From Zoroaster sp. YZ-2022 (taxonomy: Eukaryota; Echinodermata; Asteroidea; Forcipulatida; Zoroasteridae): a stretch of 64,000 nucleotides of DNA. The first letter of the stretch is position 1, and each line of letters starts with the position of its first letter. The DNA lies in assembly GCA_029582265.1 (NCBI GenBank), contig CM055827.1, positions 605,074 to 669,073 of the forward strand, written 5' to 3'. Both the position numbers and the translations under genes were made by a program. The notes beneath the pieces were generated by a model. It was not told the origin of the DNA, ran no database searches, and worked only from the letters and a program-made list of their open reading frames with translations. This document shows positions 35,257 to 46,851 of this stretch, piece by piece.

Positions 35257-36085
35257 TATTTGAAAAGAAACATATCGACCAAATGTATATATATATTTGC
35301 ACAACGATGCATCTAACTGAAGGTATTATAATCATAATGTTAAATATATGCTCATCTTCATTGTTGATTGAACGTGTTGTATAAAAGCGGAATTGCTTGA
35401 CATTAACGCCTTTTAAATTTAGTTGTAATTTTGTATTGGGAAACAACGTATGGACCATATTCATATAACAAAAAGTCTAGGACAACATGAATGAGGTTGG
35501 TGCTTAAAAAGGCTGGTGCCAGTAACATGAATCTGACCAAAATGACCGCGTTGTGGAAGCGGTGTACGCGCTTATGCCAACTGAATAGAGGGACCGCCAT
35601 GTTGCTAGTCTGTTAAACCATACAAATGAACCGACAAATTATGTCAATCAGAAACACCAACAAAAATGTAAATTTACCGACAGACACTGTTTTGCCAACA
35701 AGTGGGGATACTGCCCCTATCCTTTGGCTACGTCACTGTGTACAATACCTTCAAATAAGAAAACACATTTTTCATATAATATATTATCATTCATTTAATG
35801 TTTACATTAAATATTTACATTTCAACTTTGAAGTTTAAATAAATATTAGTACATCAAGATCTTTTTATATTTTACATAAATATAAGTTTATATTTACATA
35901 CACTGTAAAAACTCTATGACCAACAATTTGCTGCATAACAAATTTACATAACAAGTATGTTAAACTGATTTACACAATTACTGTAAACGCTTTAATGCAG
36001 TACGTTTCCATATTTGTTTGTTTTACCCATTCTGATTCTCTTGTGTTTGTTTTACCCATTCTGATTCTCTTTTGTTTGTTTTACC

Positions 36086-36452
36086 TATAATAATAATAAT
36101 AATAATGTATAGATTTATATAGCGCACGTATCCACCAACTAAGTGGCGCTCAAGGCGCATTATATTATTATCCCTGCTCATAAGGCTCATAAGGCTCATA
36201 AATCATTCCTGAAACCATCTCAGCTCCCTGGGGAGTATACAGCTCAATTGCTGCCATTTCTAGCGCATAGAGAGCAAACCATCTCTGCCTTCACAGGTAC
36301 CCATTTAACCCCTGGGTGGAGAGAAGCAATTATGGTTAAGTGTCTTGCTCAAGGACACAGGTGTCACGGCTGGGGCTCGAACCCACACTCTGCTGCTGGC
36401 AACACCAGAACTTGAGTTCAGTGCGCTAGACCGCTCGGCCACGACAATCCAC
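36086..36452 (-). mobile_element. tRNA-derived SINE, near full length, inside the 29-bp array
   Basis: Reading on the minus strand, the tRNA-like head (GTCGTGGCCGAGCGGTCTAG) lies at about 36425-36447. The body is CTCCCCAGGGAGCTGAGATG with CTTGAGCGCCACTTAGTTGG, and the ATT tail ends at 36086-36106. Same family as 30901 and 43463. Confidence 0.88.
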
Positions 36453-36634
36453 TTTACGTGCATTATACAACACACGGGACCTACGGCTTTACGTCCCATC
36501 CGAAGGACGAAGCAATTATGGTTAAGTACCTTGCTCAAGGATACAAGTGTCACGACCGGGGCTCGAACCCACCCTGCTGCTGGCAACACCAGAACTTGAG
36601 TTCGGTGCGCTAGACCGCTCGGCCACGACACTCC
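36453..36634 (-). mobile_element. Second tRNA-headed SINE fragment with a distinct central motif
   Basis: A tRNA-like head at 36555-36634 (minus) is followed by GTATCCTTGAGCAAGGTACT and then TCGTCCTTCGGATGGGACGT, AAAGCCGTAGGTCCCGTGTG. The last part differs from the neighbouring SINE and resembles a conserved central block found in other invertebrate SINEs. Confidence 0.65.
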
Positions 36635-38119
36635 ATTCTGATTCTCTTTTGTTTGTTTTACCCATTCTGTTTCTCTTTTGTTTGTTTTACCCATTCTGAT
36701 TCTCTTTTGTTTGTTTTACCCATTCTGATTCTCTTTTGTTTGTTTTACCCATTCTGATTCTCTTTTGTTTGTTTTACCCATTCTGTTTCTCTTTTGTTTG
36801 TTTTACCCATTCTGATTCTCTTTTGTTTGTTTTACCCATTCTGTTTCTCTTTTGTTTGTTTTACCCATTCTGATTCTCTTTTGTTTGTTTTACCCATTCT
36901 GATTCTCTTTTGTTTGTTTTACCCATTCTGTTTCTCTTTTGTTTGTTTTACCCATTCTCATTCTCTTTTGTTTGTTTTACCCATTCTGATTCTCTTTTGT
37001 TTGTTTTACCCATTCTGTTTCTCTTTTGTTTGTTTTACCCATTCTGATTCTCTTTTGTTTGTTTTACCCATTCTGATTCTCTTTTGTTTGTTTTACCCAT
37101 TCTGATTCTCTTTTGTTTGTTTTACCCATTCTGATTCTCTTTTGTTTGTTTTACCCATTCTGATTCTCTTTTGTTTGTTTTACCCATTCTGATTCTCTTT
37201 TGTTTGTTTTACCCATTCTGATTCTCTGTTATTTGTTTTACCCATTCTGATTCTCTTTTGTTTGTTTTACCCATTCTGATTCTCTTTTGTTTGTTTTACC
37301 CATTCTGATTCTCTTTTGTTTGTTTTACCCATTCTGATTCTCTTTTGTTTGTTTTACCCATTCTGATTCTCTTTTGTTTGTTTTACCCATTCTGATTCTC
37401 TGTTATTTGTTTTACCCATTCTGATTCTCTTTTGTTTGTTTTACCCATTCTGATTCTCTTTTGTTTGTTTTACCCATTCTGATTCTCTTTTGTTTGTTTT
37501 ACCCATTCTCATTCTCTTTTGTTTGTTTTACCCATTCTGATTCTCTTTTGTTTGTTTTACCCATTCTCATTCTCTTTTGTTTGTTTTACCCATTCTGATT
37601 CTCTTTTGTTTGTTTTACCCATTCTGATTCTCTTTTGTTTGTTTTACCCATTCTGATTCTCTTTTGTTTGTTTTACCCATTCTCATTCTCTTTTGTTTGT
37701 TTTACCCATTCTGATTCTCTTTTGTTTGTTTTACCCATTCTGTTTCTCTTTTGTTTGTTTTACCCATTCTGATTCTCTTTTGTTTGTTTTACCCATTCTG
37801 ATTCTCTTTTGTTTGTTTTATCCATTCTGATTCTCTTTTGTTTGTTTTACCCATTCTGATTCTCTTTTGTTTGTTTTACCCATTCTGTTTCTCTTTTGTT
37901 TGTTTTACCCATTCTGTTTCTCTTTTGTTTGTTTTACCCATTCTGATTCTCTTTTGTTTGTTTTATCCATTCTGATTCTCTTTTGTTTGTTTTACCCATT
38001 CTGTTTCTCTTTTGTTTGTTTTACCCATTCTGATTCTCTTTTGTTTGTTTTACCCATTCTGATTCTCTTTTGTTTGTTTTACCCATTCTGATTCTCTTTT
38101 GTTTGTTTTACCCATTCTG

Positions 38120-38870
38120 AATGTCTTTTTTGGCCCACAACTGAAATCCCTGGCTATATTTACCGTATACGGTAATAGAGTTGCCTGCATTTTGCTGGGT
38201 TTTTTTTACAGTGTAAATTATATCAAGACTAAACAAACACCAACACATATGATTTCCTCTTTTGGGGGGGGGGGGGGGGGGGGTTGGAATTATGAACACT
38301 AAAATCTGAATTAATCATTAACAGCCCTGCTTAAAAAATGTTGAATAAATCTCGCCCAAAATTGATCATTTTATTTTGTATATACCAGTATTGTGTAGTA
38401 TTGTGTAGCACATATATGACGTCACTTTTTAAATTTGGTATTGTCAATGGCATGACATAAACTATAAAATGTTTTTTTGGTGACAATATCTGTGAAACAT
38501 TCATGAATCAGGTTATATTACGTCTAAAATAAATCATCGTCACTTACATTGGATTGAATGGCAAATTATAAAATTTTGCAAATTCTGTAAAATTACGTTA
38601 CATGTACATCAAAACATACATGATTTGTGCCTACCAAAACGGAGGATGTCAAGAGAGGGCGTATCGAATGTAAACACCTGGTTCGTGGACTTTTTTAATT
38701 AAAAGCAAATCCTCGAATCACCATATTTCCATTACGAAAGCAATGTTACAACAAATGTTTAGTAAAATTGAGTTAAAAAATTAAACAAAAATAAAACAGT
38801 TATACATACCCCGCTGAGTGTATAAGATGCTTTCGCAGAAGAGTTTCAACTATACTAACTATATATATAT
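38120..38870. other. No feature recognised
   Basis: AT-rich DNA with a run of G at about 38264-38283. No exon was supported. Confidence 0.4.
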
Positions 38871-38956
38871 TAGGGAATCACACTGGATGCATCAACTGAA
38901 GACACTGCAACCCTATGGCCTCAATATCAACACAGGTATCAAATAACCCAGTCACC

Positions 38957-39100
38957 TGAGGACGATCAGAGCGTACTGATCAAAACGTCGAGTTGTATCA
39001 CCAGTTCTTTTCAGAACTAATTACTACTCAATTGAGATTCCACATGGTGTTACCGCAATCAGTCTTACTTATCATCCTCACCATGCAAAGCTACAAGTTT
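38957..39100 (+). mobile_element. Hammerhead-like 'family B' unit, full-length monomer with 12-bp TSD
   Basis: The 144-bp insert starts TGAGGACGATCAGAGCGTAC and ends CACCATGCAAAGCTACAAGT TT. AACCCAGTCACC flanks it at 38945-38956 and 39101-39112. It begins right at the ribozyme-like core and defines the length of a complete unit. It sits inside Penelope-like copy 1. Confidence 0.9.
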
Positions 39101-39670
39101 AACCCAGTCACCTTTACCTATTTCCAGGCATTTGTTGTAACCTTTCATTTTTCAGGTATTTGTTTTAACCTTTGTTCTATTTTCAGGTATTTGTCCCAAC
39201 CTGTTCTATTTCCAGGTATTTGCTTTAACCTGTTGCTTTATCTTATCTTGTATACTTTTACATTTTTTCAAACTGTCTCTCATAGAACTATTTTAATTGA
39301 GCTATTTACACCCACACATCAACTCCTCAATTTGTAAGGCTCAACCCCCCCCCCCCCATTTTTTGTTGTGTATCCCTTTGTGTATTGTCCTATGTTTATG
39401 CCAGCTTCACTACAAGCTGCCACCTCTACCTATTGTGTGGCTCAATAATCCCTCTTTTACCCTAGCTTCACCATAAGCTGCCACATCTACTTATTGTGTG
39501 GCTCAACAATCCCCCTTTTGTTCACTTCTGATACTCCTATTGGCTTTTTCTAGACTGATGCTTATCTTTAATTGGTCACTATTTTCCCGCCTTTTTTGGA
39601 TCCCGCCCCATGATCCTTTGCTTTCCCTTTTCCCTATAAATGGATGAGTTTTTATGTTGTACTTTGTCAA

Positions 39671-39710
39671 AGCCTCTGATGAAGGTCCGGATTGGATCGA
39701 AAGCTAAGGC
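39671..39710 (+). ncRNA. Hammerhead-ribozyme-like motif in a Penelope-like 3' region (copy 1)
   Basis: AGCCTCTGATGAAGGTCCGG continues ATTGGATCGAAAGCTAAGGC. The core CTGATGA is followed by a hairpin (GGTCC/GGATC, with one G-U pair) and GAAA. The flanks GCCT and AGGC can pair as stem I. One extra A lies between CTGATGA and the stem compared with the textbook hammerhead, and stem III would be minimal. Penelope-like elements are known to carry hammerhead motifs. Activity is not shown. Confidence 0.5.
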
Positions 39711-39724
39711 CACCACCTGATTTA

Positions 39725-39726
<2 letters not shown>

Positions 39727-39802
<76 letters not shown>
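39727..39802. repeat. TA microsatellite
   Basis: Uninterrupted (TA)n following Penelope-like copy 1. Confidence 0.95.
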
Positions 39803-39805
<3 letters not shown>

Positions 39806-39952
39806 TTGGTGACTATCAGTTGTCTGATGATCGCATAACGCGTGAAACTCGGAGTTACAACTACCAGCGTTCCACTAGTTTTACTACAAGTATATTACGC
39901 TCTGTCTATGTGGCATTGAGCACTCTACTTCAAGATAGACCGCTACATTTAA

Positions 39953-39955
<3 letters not shown>
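39803..39955 (+). mobile_element. Unassigned repeat with a hammerhead-like core ('family C')
   Basis: It contains TTGTCTGATGATCGCATAAC followed by GCGTGAAACTCGGAGTTACA. The core is CTGATGA, a CGC/GCG mini-hairpin and GAAAC, then ACTACCAGCGTTCCACTAG. The downstream order (GAGTT-ACAAC-CCAG) parallels family B (GAGTTGTAC-CTCCAG), although the sequences differ. Both sides are TA tracts. Confidence 0.45.

Positions 39956-40033
<78 letters not shown>
39956..40033. repeat. TA microsatellite
   Basis: Uninterrupted (TA)n that borders the Tc1-like element on the left. Confidence 0.95.
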
Positions 40034-41205
<1,172 letters not shown>

Positions 41206-42120
41206 AACCTGCTCAGAAGGTGAAAAGCCACAGTACTGGTCTCACCTACACAATCAGAACTAAATCCCAGTGTGACACACCCAATGTTATATATGTAATC
41301 TCATGTAAAAGATGTGGTATACAATATGTAGGGGCGACAAAGACCAAATTGTGTCTCCGCTTTGCCAACCATGTTTCCCCTGTGAAAACTAAAAAAAACC
41401 TACCCTGTGGCAATCCATTTTAACAACCCTAATCATAGCATTAATGATGTTGAACTCATTGTAATTGAAGCCTGCACTAGCAATTATACACATCGCAAAC
41501 TTAGGGAGTCACACTGGATATATCAACTCAAAACACTTCAACCATATGGCCTCAACATCAACACAGGTATCAAAATAACCCAGCTACCTTTACCTATATC
41601 ATTACTATTCACCTATATCACTGCTGGATTTTATCAACTGCCTTGATATATTTGTTTACCTTTATGTTATCTTATCTTGTATATTATTACATTTTTCCAA
41701 CTGTCTCTTATAGGACAATTTTAATTTAGCTATTTACACCCACACACCAACTCCTCAATTTGTATGGTGTAACCCCCCCTTTTTTGTTGAGGTATCCCTT
41801 TACTACAAGCTGCCACCTCTACCTATTGTGTGGCTCAATAATCCCTCCTTTACCCTAGCTTTACCACAAGCTGCCACATCTACTTATTGTGTGGCTCAAT
41901 AATCCCTCCTTTGTTCACTTCTGATACTCCTGCCGGTTTTTCTAGACTGATGCTTATCTTTAATTGGCTACTATTTTCCCGCCTTTTTGGATCCTGCCCC
42001 ATGATCCTTTGCTTTCCCTTTTCCCTATAAATGGATGTGTTTGTTATGTTTGTACCTTGTCAAAGCCTCTGATGAAGGTCCGGTTTGGATCGAAAGCTAA
42101 GGCCACCCTCCCAATTTAAT
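41206..42120 (+). mobile_element. Penelope-like element 3' end, copy 2 (GIY-YIG endonuclease plus 3' region)
   Basis: The coding part reads [20 protein letters not shown], typical of the Penelope-type GIY-YIG endonuclease with its CxxC pair. It is followed by RFANHVSP and, after a frame change at about 41405, by NNPNHSINDVELIVIEA, LRESHWIYQLKTLQPYGLN. The reverse transcriptase is absent. The 3' region (41640-42120) matches copy 1. The element ends about 70 bp beyond the stop codon of the receptor gene on the other strand. Confidence 0.88.
42063..42102 (+). ncRNA. Hammerhead-ribozyme-like motif in a Penelope-like 3' region (copy 2)
   Basis: Same layout as the motif at 39671: CTGATGAAGGTCCGGTTTGG then ATCGAAAGCTAAGGCC. 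The only difference from copy 1 within the core hairpin falls in the loop (GGTTT versus GGATT), so both helices are kept. Self-cleavage is unproven. Confidence 0.5.
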
Positions 42121-42189
42121 TTATATATATATAAATATGATACATTTCCATGCATCATGACAGAAACCCAAAGTACTTTCACTGTTACA

Positions 42190-43088
42190 TTACGCGCCAA
42201 ACTCATCCACACTTCTCGCTTTGCTTACACGAGGTCTTCCTATTTTCTCATTCACGTACACATGACCGTCCGACCCATTGTCATCCCTCCACGGCCACGT
42301 TGCAAGTTCTGAGTCTGCTTTGCAACAAGTTCCAGAATTCGGAACTGAAGTTCCTCTTTGGATCTTATGTCTTCTTGTATCACCATTGTGGGGCGCAACA
42401 GCCGAATTCTGTCCAATAATCTTTAGTTCGAACTCATCGTGGCGAGTGGTGCTACTCTGTGGGTCGGAACGGCGGGATAACGTCGCGGCCCCAGCGGAGT
42501 TCATCCTCGTACCCCCGGGACATTTACCTAAGACGGGCCGCAATTTGATGCTGTCTGGTTTTGGTTTTAGAGGCGGTTTTTGCCGAAAGGTGCGTTTGTG
42601 TTGTGTTTCGGCTGTTCCATTGTGTTCAAGTTCTTTGCTGCGGAATGAAAACCGCAATCGATACGGCATTGGGTGGCCTTTATGAGATCTCTTCTTTTCT
42701 TTGAGTTTGATGACTGAGTCATTCACATAACCGTTCGGGGCGTTGTTAAATTCGTCGTGGTTCGTCACAGGACGAAACAAGAATGGCTCCCAGACTTCGT
42801 CTGGGCCAGGTGCGGAGCGTCTCCACACAGGCTCCCGACCAAAGAACTCGTACGGATTGGAATACTCTGTTTCGTCACGGTAACGCGTAACGTTCAGGTA
42901 GAAAGGCGACTCTGGTGGTGAATCTTCAGGTGTGGTATCTGTCGGTATGGGTGGTGCCGTAGAGAGTGGGGGTGGCCTGTTCTGCTGTGTGTCATGTAGA
43001 AGGGCTCTTGTACTCGACTCAAAGTTGTCCATGACACCAACGCTCACACCTACTAGGGGCTGTGAAACCACTTCATTCGTTGGCTGAC
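42190..43088 (-). CDS. Last exon of the lectin/kringle/EGF receptor: cytoplasmic tail
   Basis: The acceptor, read on the minus strand, is GACATTTTAG|GTCAGCC; the stop TAA is at 42190-42192. About 298 residues are encoded and the tail is polar and basic. Four tyrosines sit in YxN contexts: YLNV (about 42900), YSNP (about 42864), YVND (about 42729) and YVNE (about 42258). Phosphorylated YxN is the known binding preference of Grb2-type SH2 domains. Proline-rich stretches (NRPPPLSTAPPIP; KPPLKPKP) could bind SH3 domains. There is no kinase or other folded enzyme domain. The phase-1 junction with the exon at 43997 forms Gly (G|GT). No canonical AATAAA follows; ATTAAA at 42115-42120 (minus) lies in the adjacent Penelope-like tail. 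Confidence 0.8.
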
Positions 43089-43462
43089 CTAAAATGTCCA
43101 GAAGAATTACACTTAATTATACACTAATTTATTAAATCAACTTATAGCAGTTCATGTCACGTCACGTCACGTCATAATCAAGTTACTTTATGTCACACTG
43201 TGTCATTTCAAATATGTCAAATTACGTCATCACATAACATTCAAGTCATATTACGTCATGCCACATTATGTCATGAAATTATTCATGTCATGTTGTGTCA
43301 TGTCACATCATGTCAAATTACCGGTTGTGACATAATTCATGTCATGTTGTGTCAGGTCTCATCTCAAGTTGTTTGTCACACCAATGGCTGAAAGGTTCAT
43401 CGAGGTGTTTTAGAAGCTTAGCTAAACCTAAAAAAAACAAGCCTCAGATCAGAGTCAGTATG

Positions 43463-43825
43463 GGGTGTCGTGGCCGAGCGGTCTAGCTTACCGGATTCAA
43501 GTTCTGGTGTTAGCAACATAATGTGGGTTCGAATCACGGCCATGACACTTGTGTCCTTGAGCAAGACACTTAATCATAATTGCTTCTCTCCACCCAGGGG
43601 TTAAATGGGTACCTGTGAAGGCAGAGTTGGTTTGCTCTATATGCGCTAGAAATGGCAGCAATTGAGTTGTATACTCCCCAGGGAGCTGAGATGGTTTCAG
43701 GAATGATTTATGAACCTTATGAGCCTTATGAGCAGGGATAATAATATAATGCGCCTTGAGCACCACTTAGTTGGTGGATATGTGCGCTATATAAATCCAC
43801 ACATTATTATTATTATTAGTAGTAT
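43463..43825 (+). mobile_element. tRNA-derived SINE, full length, in an intron
   Basis: The complete copy runs from head GGTGTCGTGGCCGAGCGGTC and B box GTGGGTTCGAATCACG through body CTCCCCAGGGAGCTGAGATG to GCGCTATATAAATCCACACA and the ATT tail. It lies between the two cytoplasmic exons of the receptor, on the opposite strand. Confidence 0.9.
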
Positions 43826-43996
43826 TGCATGCGTGGCCATAAACCAAAAAAACATGAACTCATTTCTTCATTCAGTTGTTTAGTTAACAAGGTTGATGAA
43901 ATTCATTCAAACTGGCCTTTTCGTAATGTCGATTATATAAAAACATGGTAGTTGATGGGTATTCGATACCTGTCCACTAATCGATACGTTCCTTAC

Positions 43997-44070
43997 CGGT
44001 TACTTGCTGACTTTGTAACTCATCATCTGTATCCGAATCGGTACCGATTTCTTCGCAGTAGTCAGAATCG
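43997..44070 (-). CDS. Receptor exon: acidic cytoplasmic segment
   Basis: This 74-nt exon has acceptor CTGTTTGACAG and donor AACCG|GTAAGG. It encodes DSDYCEEIGTDSDTDDELQS then QQVTG, in phase with both neighbours (one base in, one base out). The D-S-D-Y-C-E-E-I stretch has a YxxI tyrosine in an acidic context, a possible phosphorylation or sorting site. Confidence 0.75.
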
Positions 44071-44485
44071 CTGTCAAACAGTCAAGAGCGAAAAAAATTC
44101 AAAAGTGGTTTGGCGTTGAATCGTTCCTTATGATGCCTACTCCATAGTGATATTTACCATACGAACAATGGCTTCAGTCAGAAAGAATCCATTTTCCCGT
44201 TATCTAAAAACTATTCTCATTACACAGTATATTGATCCTGATTTTCCTGTCACAGGCCATACCGTAGTGTAACAAATCATTATTCATGACTAGGCTTATT
44301 ACTATTAACAGCTGTAGACTTTTTACTCATATGTAAATTCCCTCCTTTGCTTCTAGGTATACCAGCACTCAAGCAAAAAACAGCTTCAGTTTCATACATT
44401 CTATGCCATTTTAGGCCTATGGGTTTAATGTCGACTGTTTTAGTGGGTTAATAAATTATAAGTCAATGGCCGTCCACAGTATTAT

Positions 44486-44582
44486 GAACAGATTCAGTTT
44501 GATTGAACAGATTCAGTCTGATTGAACAGATTTGGTTTTATTGAACAGATTCGGTCTGATTGAACAGATTTGGTCTGATTGA
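44486..44582. repeat. About 20-bp tandem repeat, five copies
   Basis: Imperfect copies of GAACAGATTCAGTCTGATT. It lies in the intron between the transmembrane exon and the first cytoplasmic exon. Confidence 0.8.
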
Positions 44583-45364
44583 CAAACGGCAAAATACATG
44601 GTTATAAAAACATGGTTAACATTGAGGGTTTTCGGTGCTGCTAAAGAATTATTACAGAACAAGTTGTTTTATATCGAACAAAACATGTATTCGATTCAAT
44701 TTAAAGTATCTATTCATCAAATGGTTGAGCAGTGCAAATCTGAAGTTTCACGTTAATGAAGAAAAGTGAAATGTCATGGATTTATCGACTGATTTATCGT
44801 AAATTCTCGTAAAATCAGGGTATCCAATCAAACCACATGACTTATTGACCGATTATTTTAAAACCTGTAGGAAGACGGTGTGTATCAAAATAAGGTTAGA
44901 CCTATATACGAGTTGTGACATGGTCATAAATCTATGTAGGTCTATTAAACTTTACTAAACATGATGACCAAACTACTTTGTCAGAATGTACATTATGATC
45001 AAAAGGAGGAATAAATCAATTTAACATTACTAAAATATCACAGCATTAGATATTGTCCTAATGCAAACATGTTGTGAGGCTTTAGAAACTGTGCAAACTT
45101 TTTAATTCTTCAATAAATCTACGTACAGCAATTTATTCTGCAATAAATATTTATACATGTATCTTCTGCGTGCTTGTGGAATAAAAAATGTCAGTGGAAC
45201 CTTTTACGGAGGCTGGCACCTGCACAATAAGACCACCTGTCTGATATGAACACTCATTGACAGTTGTGACATTTAATTGCTCAAAAGTCGCACATTCCAA
45301 AACATGAACGTGGACGGGCCACCTGGCTGTTGTAATAACTTCGTCAGTCTTTTGAAAGAAGACA

Positions 45365-45450
45365 GCCATTTTAACTTCACCGGTCCCTAAGATGGCCATT
45401 TTAACTTCACCGGTCCCTAAGATGGCCATTTTAACTTCACCGGTCCCTAG
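45365..45450. repeat. 30-bp tandem repeat, about three copies
   Basis: GCCATTTTAACTTCACCGGT followed by CCCTAAGATG repeats three times, the last copy partial. It ends about 45 bp downstream of the splice donor of the transmembrane exon. Confidence 0.92.
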
Positions 45451-45493
45451 GAGTAATTAGCAAACAATGGCGTTACATTCAAAGAAAACTTAC

Positions 45494-45611
45494 CGTTTAT
45501 ATTCAACTCTTGAGCGATTTCGTCGCCTTCGGAGAAATCCACAGGCAAGGCAACCGAAACCCAAAACTACCCACGTTACTATGGCAATAGCAAGCAAAGC
45601 GACTACGTGGG
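45494..45611 (-). CDS. Receptor exon: transmembrane helix and stop-transfer
   Basis: This 118-nt exon has acceptor CTTGTTCTTTCAG and donor TATAAACG|GTAAGT. It encodes HVVALLAIAIVTWVVLGFGC and LACGFL, a single membrane-spanning helix, followed by the strongly basic RRRRNRSRVEYKR. This gives a type I topology, extracellular domains upstream and tail downstream. The incoming junction is phase 1 and the outgoing phase 2; both match the flanking exons (Ala at G|CC, Arg at CG|C). Confidence 0.85.
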
Positions 45612-46227
45612 CTGAAAGAACAAGATAATATTGTAAAGAATGAGAGAAAATCGATGTCAGAATGTGAAAGATTAGGCGAAAGACAGAGAGGGGCACGCAG
45701 ACGTGGGTAAATAGCTGATGCAATTACTGTGGAAGCACAAAGAAGGAAAAGGGTTGTTTTTGGCTACGTAACCGGTGCAGTTACTCATTTGGCGTAATTA
45801 GACAAACCAACTGGTAAAGTTACAGTTCAATGAACGTTTGCGATGATCCTGTGATATTTTGACGAAATGTGGATATACTTTATTCAAAAAAGGAAGTACG
45901 TTGTCTGTATATGCAACACATACAGTACTGTAACTTCTTTCAGATTATTTTCAGAAGATGTTGCCAATTACGCATTCTGTATAATAATGTTGTATGTCAT
46001 GGATTCAGTTTCTCTAAAATGGATTTAAAACACATTGAATTTTGAATTGACCCTTTGCGTTTAGCTTTCAGCTTGGATGTTCTACGGGGCTACATTTAGA
46101 ATGGGCTACATGAAGGGTAGCTTTCCATTAAGGTCCCGCACAGGTGACATGATTGGACTGATAGGTAATTTTTGCCTTAAATCATCACATAACTAATATA
46201 AATCATCACATACTGTCTTTGACATAC

Positions 46228-46584
46228 CGGGACAAGGGCAAGATCCAGTAGTACCATTACATATACAACCAACTCTCACAGCTAGTAGACAAATTCCAGC
46301 GCATTGCGTTGGTTGATTCCCGCTACTTGATTCTGTCACGTCAATATTGCCATAGAGACACTCTCCTGTCACGTGATGGCACGTGACCCCACCTTTGCAG
46401 ACCGGGCATGCATAGTTACAATCAAAGCCAAAGAAACCTAAACTACATTGTTGTTTACAGTTTTCTCCCTTGAAACCACTCGGACATATGCATTCTCGCA
46501 TGACAGGATGGCAAGTATGGCCGTATGAACACGTACGCTGGGCTGTACATGGTGTGGCGAAACTAGGTGGTGTTGACCGGGTTT
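46228..46584 (-). CDS. Receptor exon: EGF-like / MEGF-type cysteine-rich repeats
   Basis: This 357-nt exon has acceptor TTATTTTGTTTAG and donor TGTCCCG|GTATGT. After a Thr/Pro-rich linker (TRSTPPSFATP) come EGF-like modules: CTAQRTCSYGHTC, then CICPSGFKGENC, CSLGFFGFDC, CKGGVTCHHVTGEC. A C-terminal cysteine cluster follows (CAGICLLAVRVGC, CNGTTGSCPCP). The pattern recalls the MEGF10/PEAR1/SCARF and Tie-type EGF repeats of phagocytic and signalling receptors. Both ends are phase 1, so the exon can be added or lost without frameshift. It sits between the kringle and the membrane. Confidence 0.85.
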
Positions 46585-46851
46585 CTAAACAAAATAATAA
46601 ACATATTGGCGCATTAATATATAACCAAATTCATAGCCGTATTAAAGTGCTTGCTTTTTAAACACCTTAACCTTTGCTAATTGCCTTTCGGGAGGTTGCC
46701 TCAACCCTTGTGTACACATTTTGGATCCACTACCGAATTAGTCATACTACATTTAAAAGGGCCTTAAAATTGAGAAAAAGCCTACACGGTTTTCCTACAT
46801 GCCTACAATAAACCGAAGTGTCAATACATTGGGTTGACAAGTAATGTTTAC

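Larger units (their letters stand above)
36007..38119. repeat. 29-bp minisatellite, over 50 copies, split by SINEs
   Basis: The unit TTCTGATTCTCTTTTGTTTG plus TTTTACCCA is repeated about 51 times from 36636 to 38119. About three further copies (36007-36085) lie on the far side of a SINE block at 36086-36634. The main variant site is CTGATTCTC, CTGTTTCTC or CTCATTCTC; rare units have CTGTTATTTG or TTTTATCCA. Identical variants recur in runs, as expected for unequal exchange or slippage. Confidence 0.95.
38871..39726 (+). mobile_element. Penelope-like element 3' end, copy 1
   Basis: It begins with the end of a GIY-YIG-type endonuclease coding region (CTGCAACCCTATGGCCTCAA, encoding TLQPYGLNINTG). 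The element's 3' untranslated region follows (CTGCCACCTCTACCTATTGT, GGATCCCGCCCCATGATCCT, CTGATGAAGGTCCGGATTGG). The same 3' region occurs at 41206-42120. It is interrupted by the insertion at 38957-39100 and ends in a TA tract. Confidence 0.8.

Noticed and set aside
34944..35312. Hydrophobic minus-strand frame ending at a strong donor (CAG|GTAAGTGTA), considered as an upstream exon of the PPPY-motif gene
   Set aside because: It ends in phase 0, while the exon at 33291-33380 needs two bases from upstream. The compatible frame has a stop about 35 bases before the donor, and part of the long frame is a 27-bp tandem repeat.
36794..38091. Long repetitive open frames (FVLPILILFCLFYPFCFS-type) considered as membrane proteins
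   Set aside because: They are simply the 29-bp minisatellite read through; the frame shifts with each unit and there is no gene context.
42278..42685. Plus-strand open frame of 135 codons
   Set aside because: It is the antisense shadow of the receptor's last exon, which has phase-matched splicing and domain logic on the minus strand.
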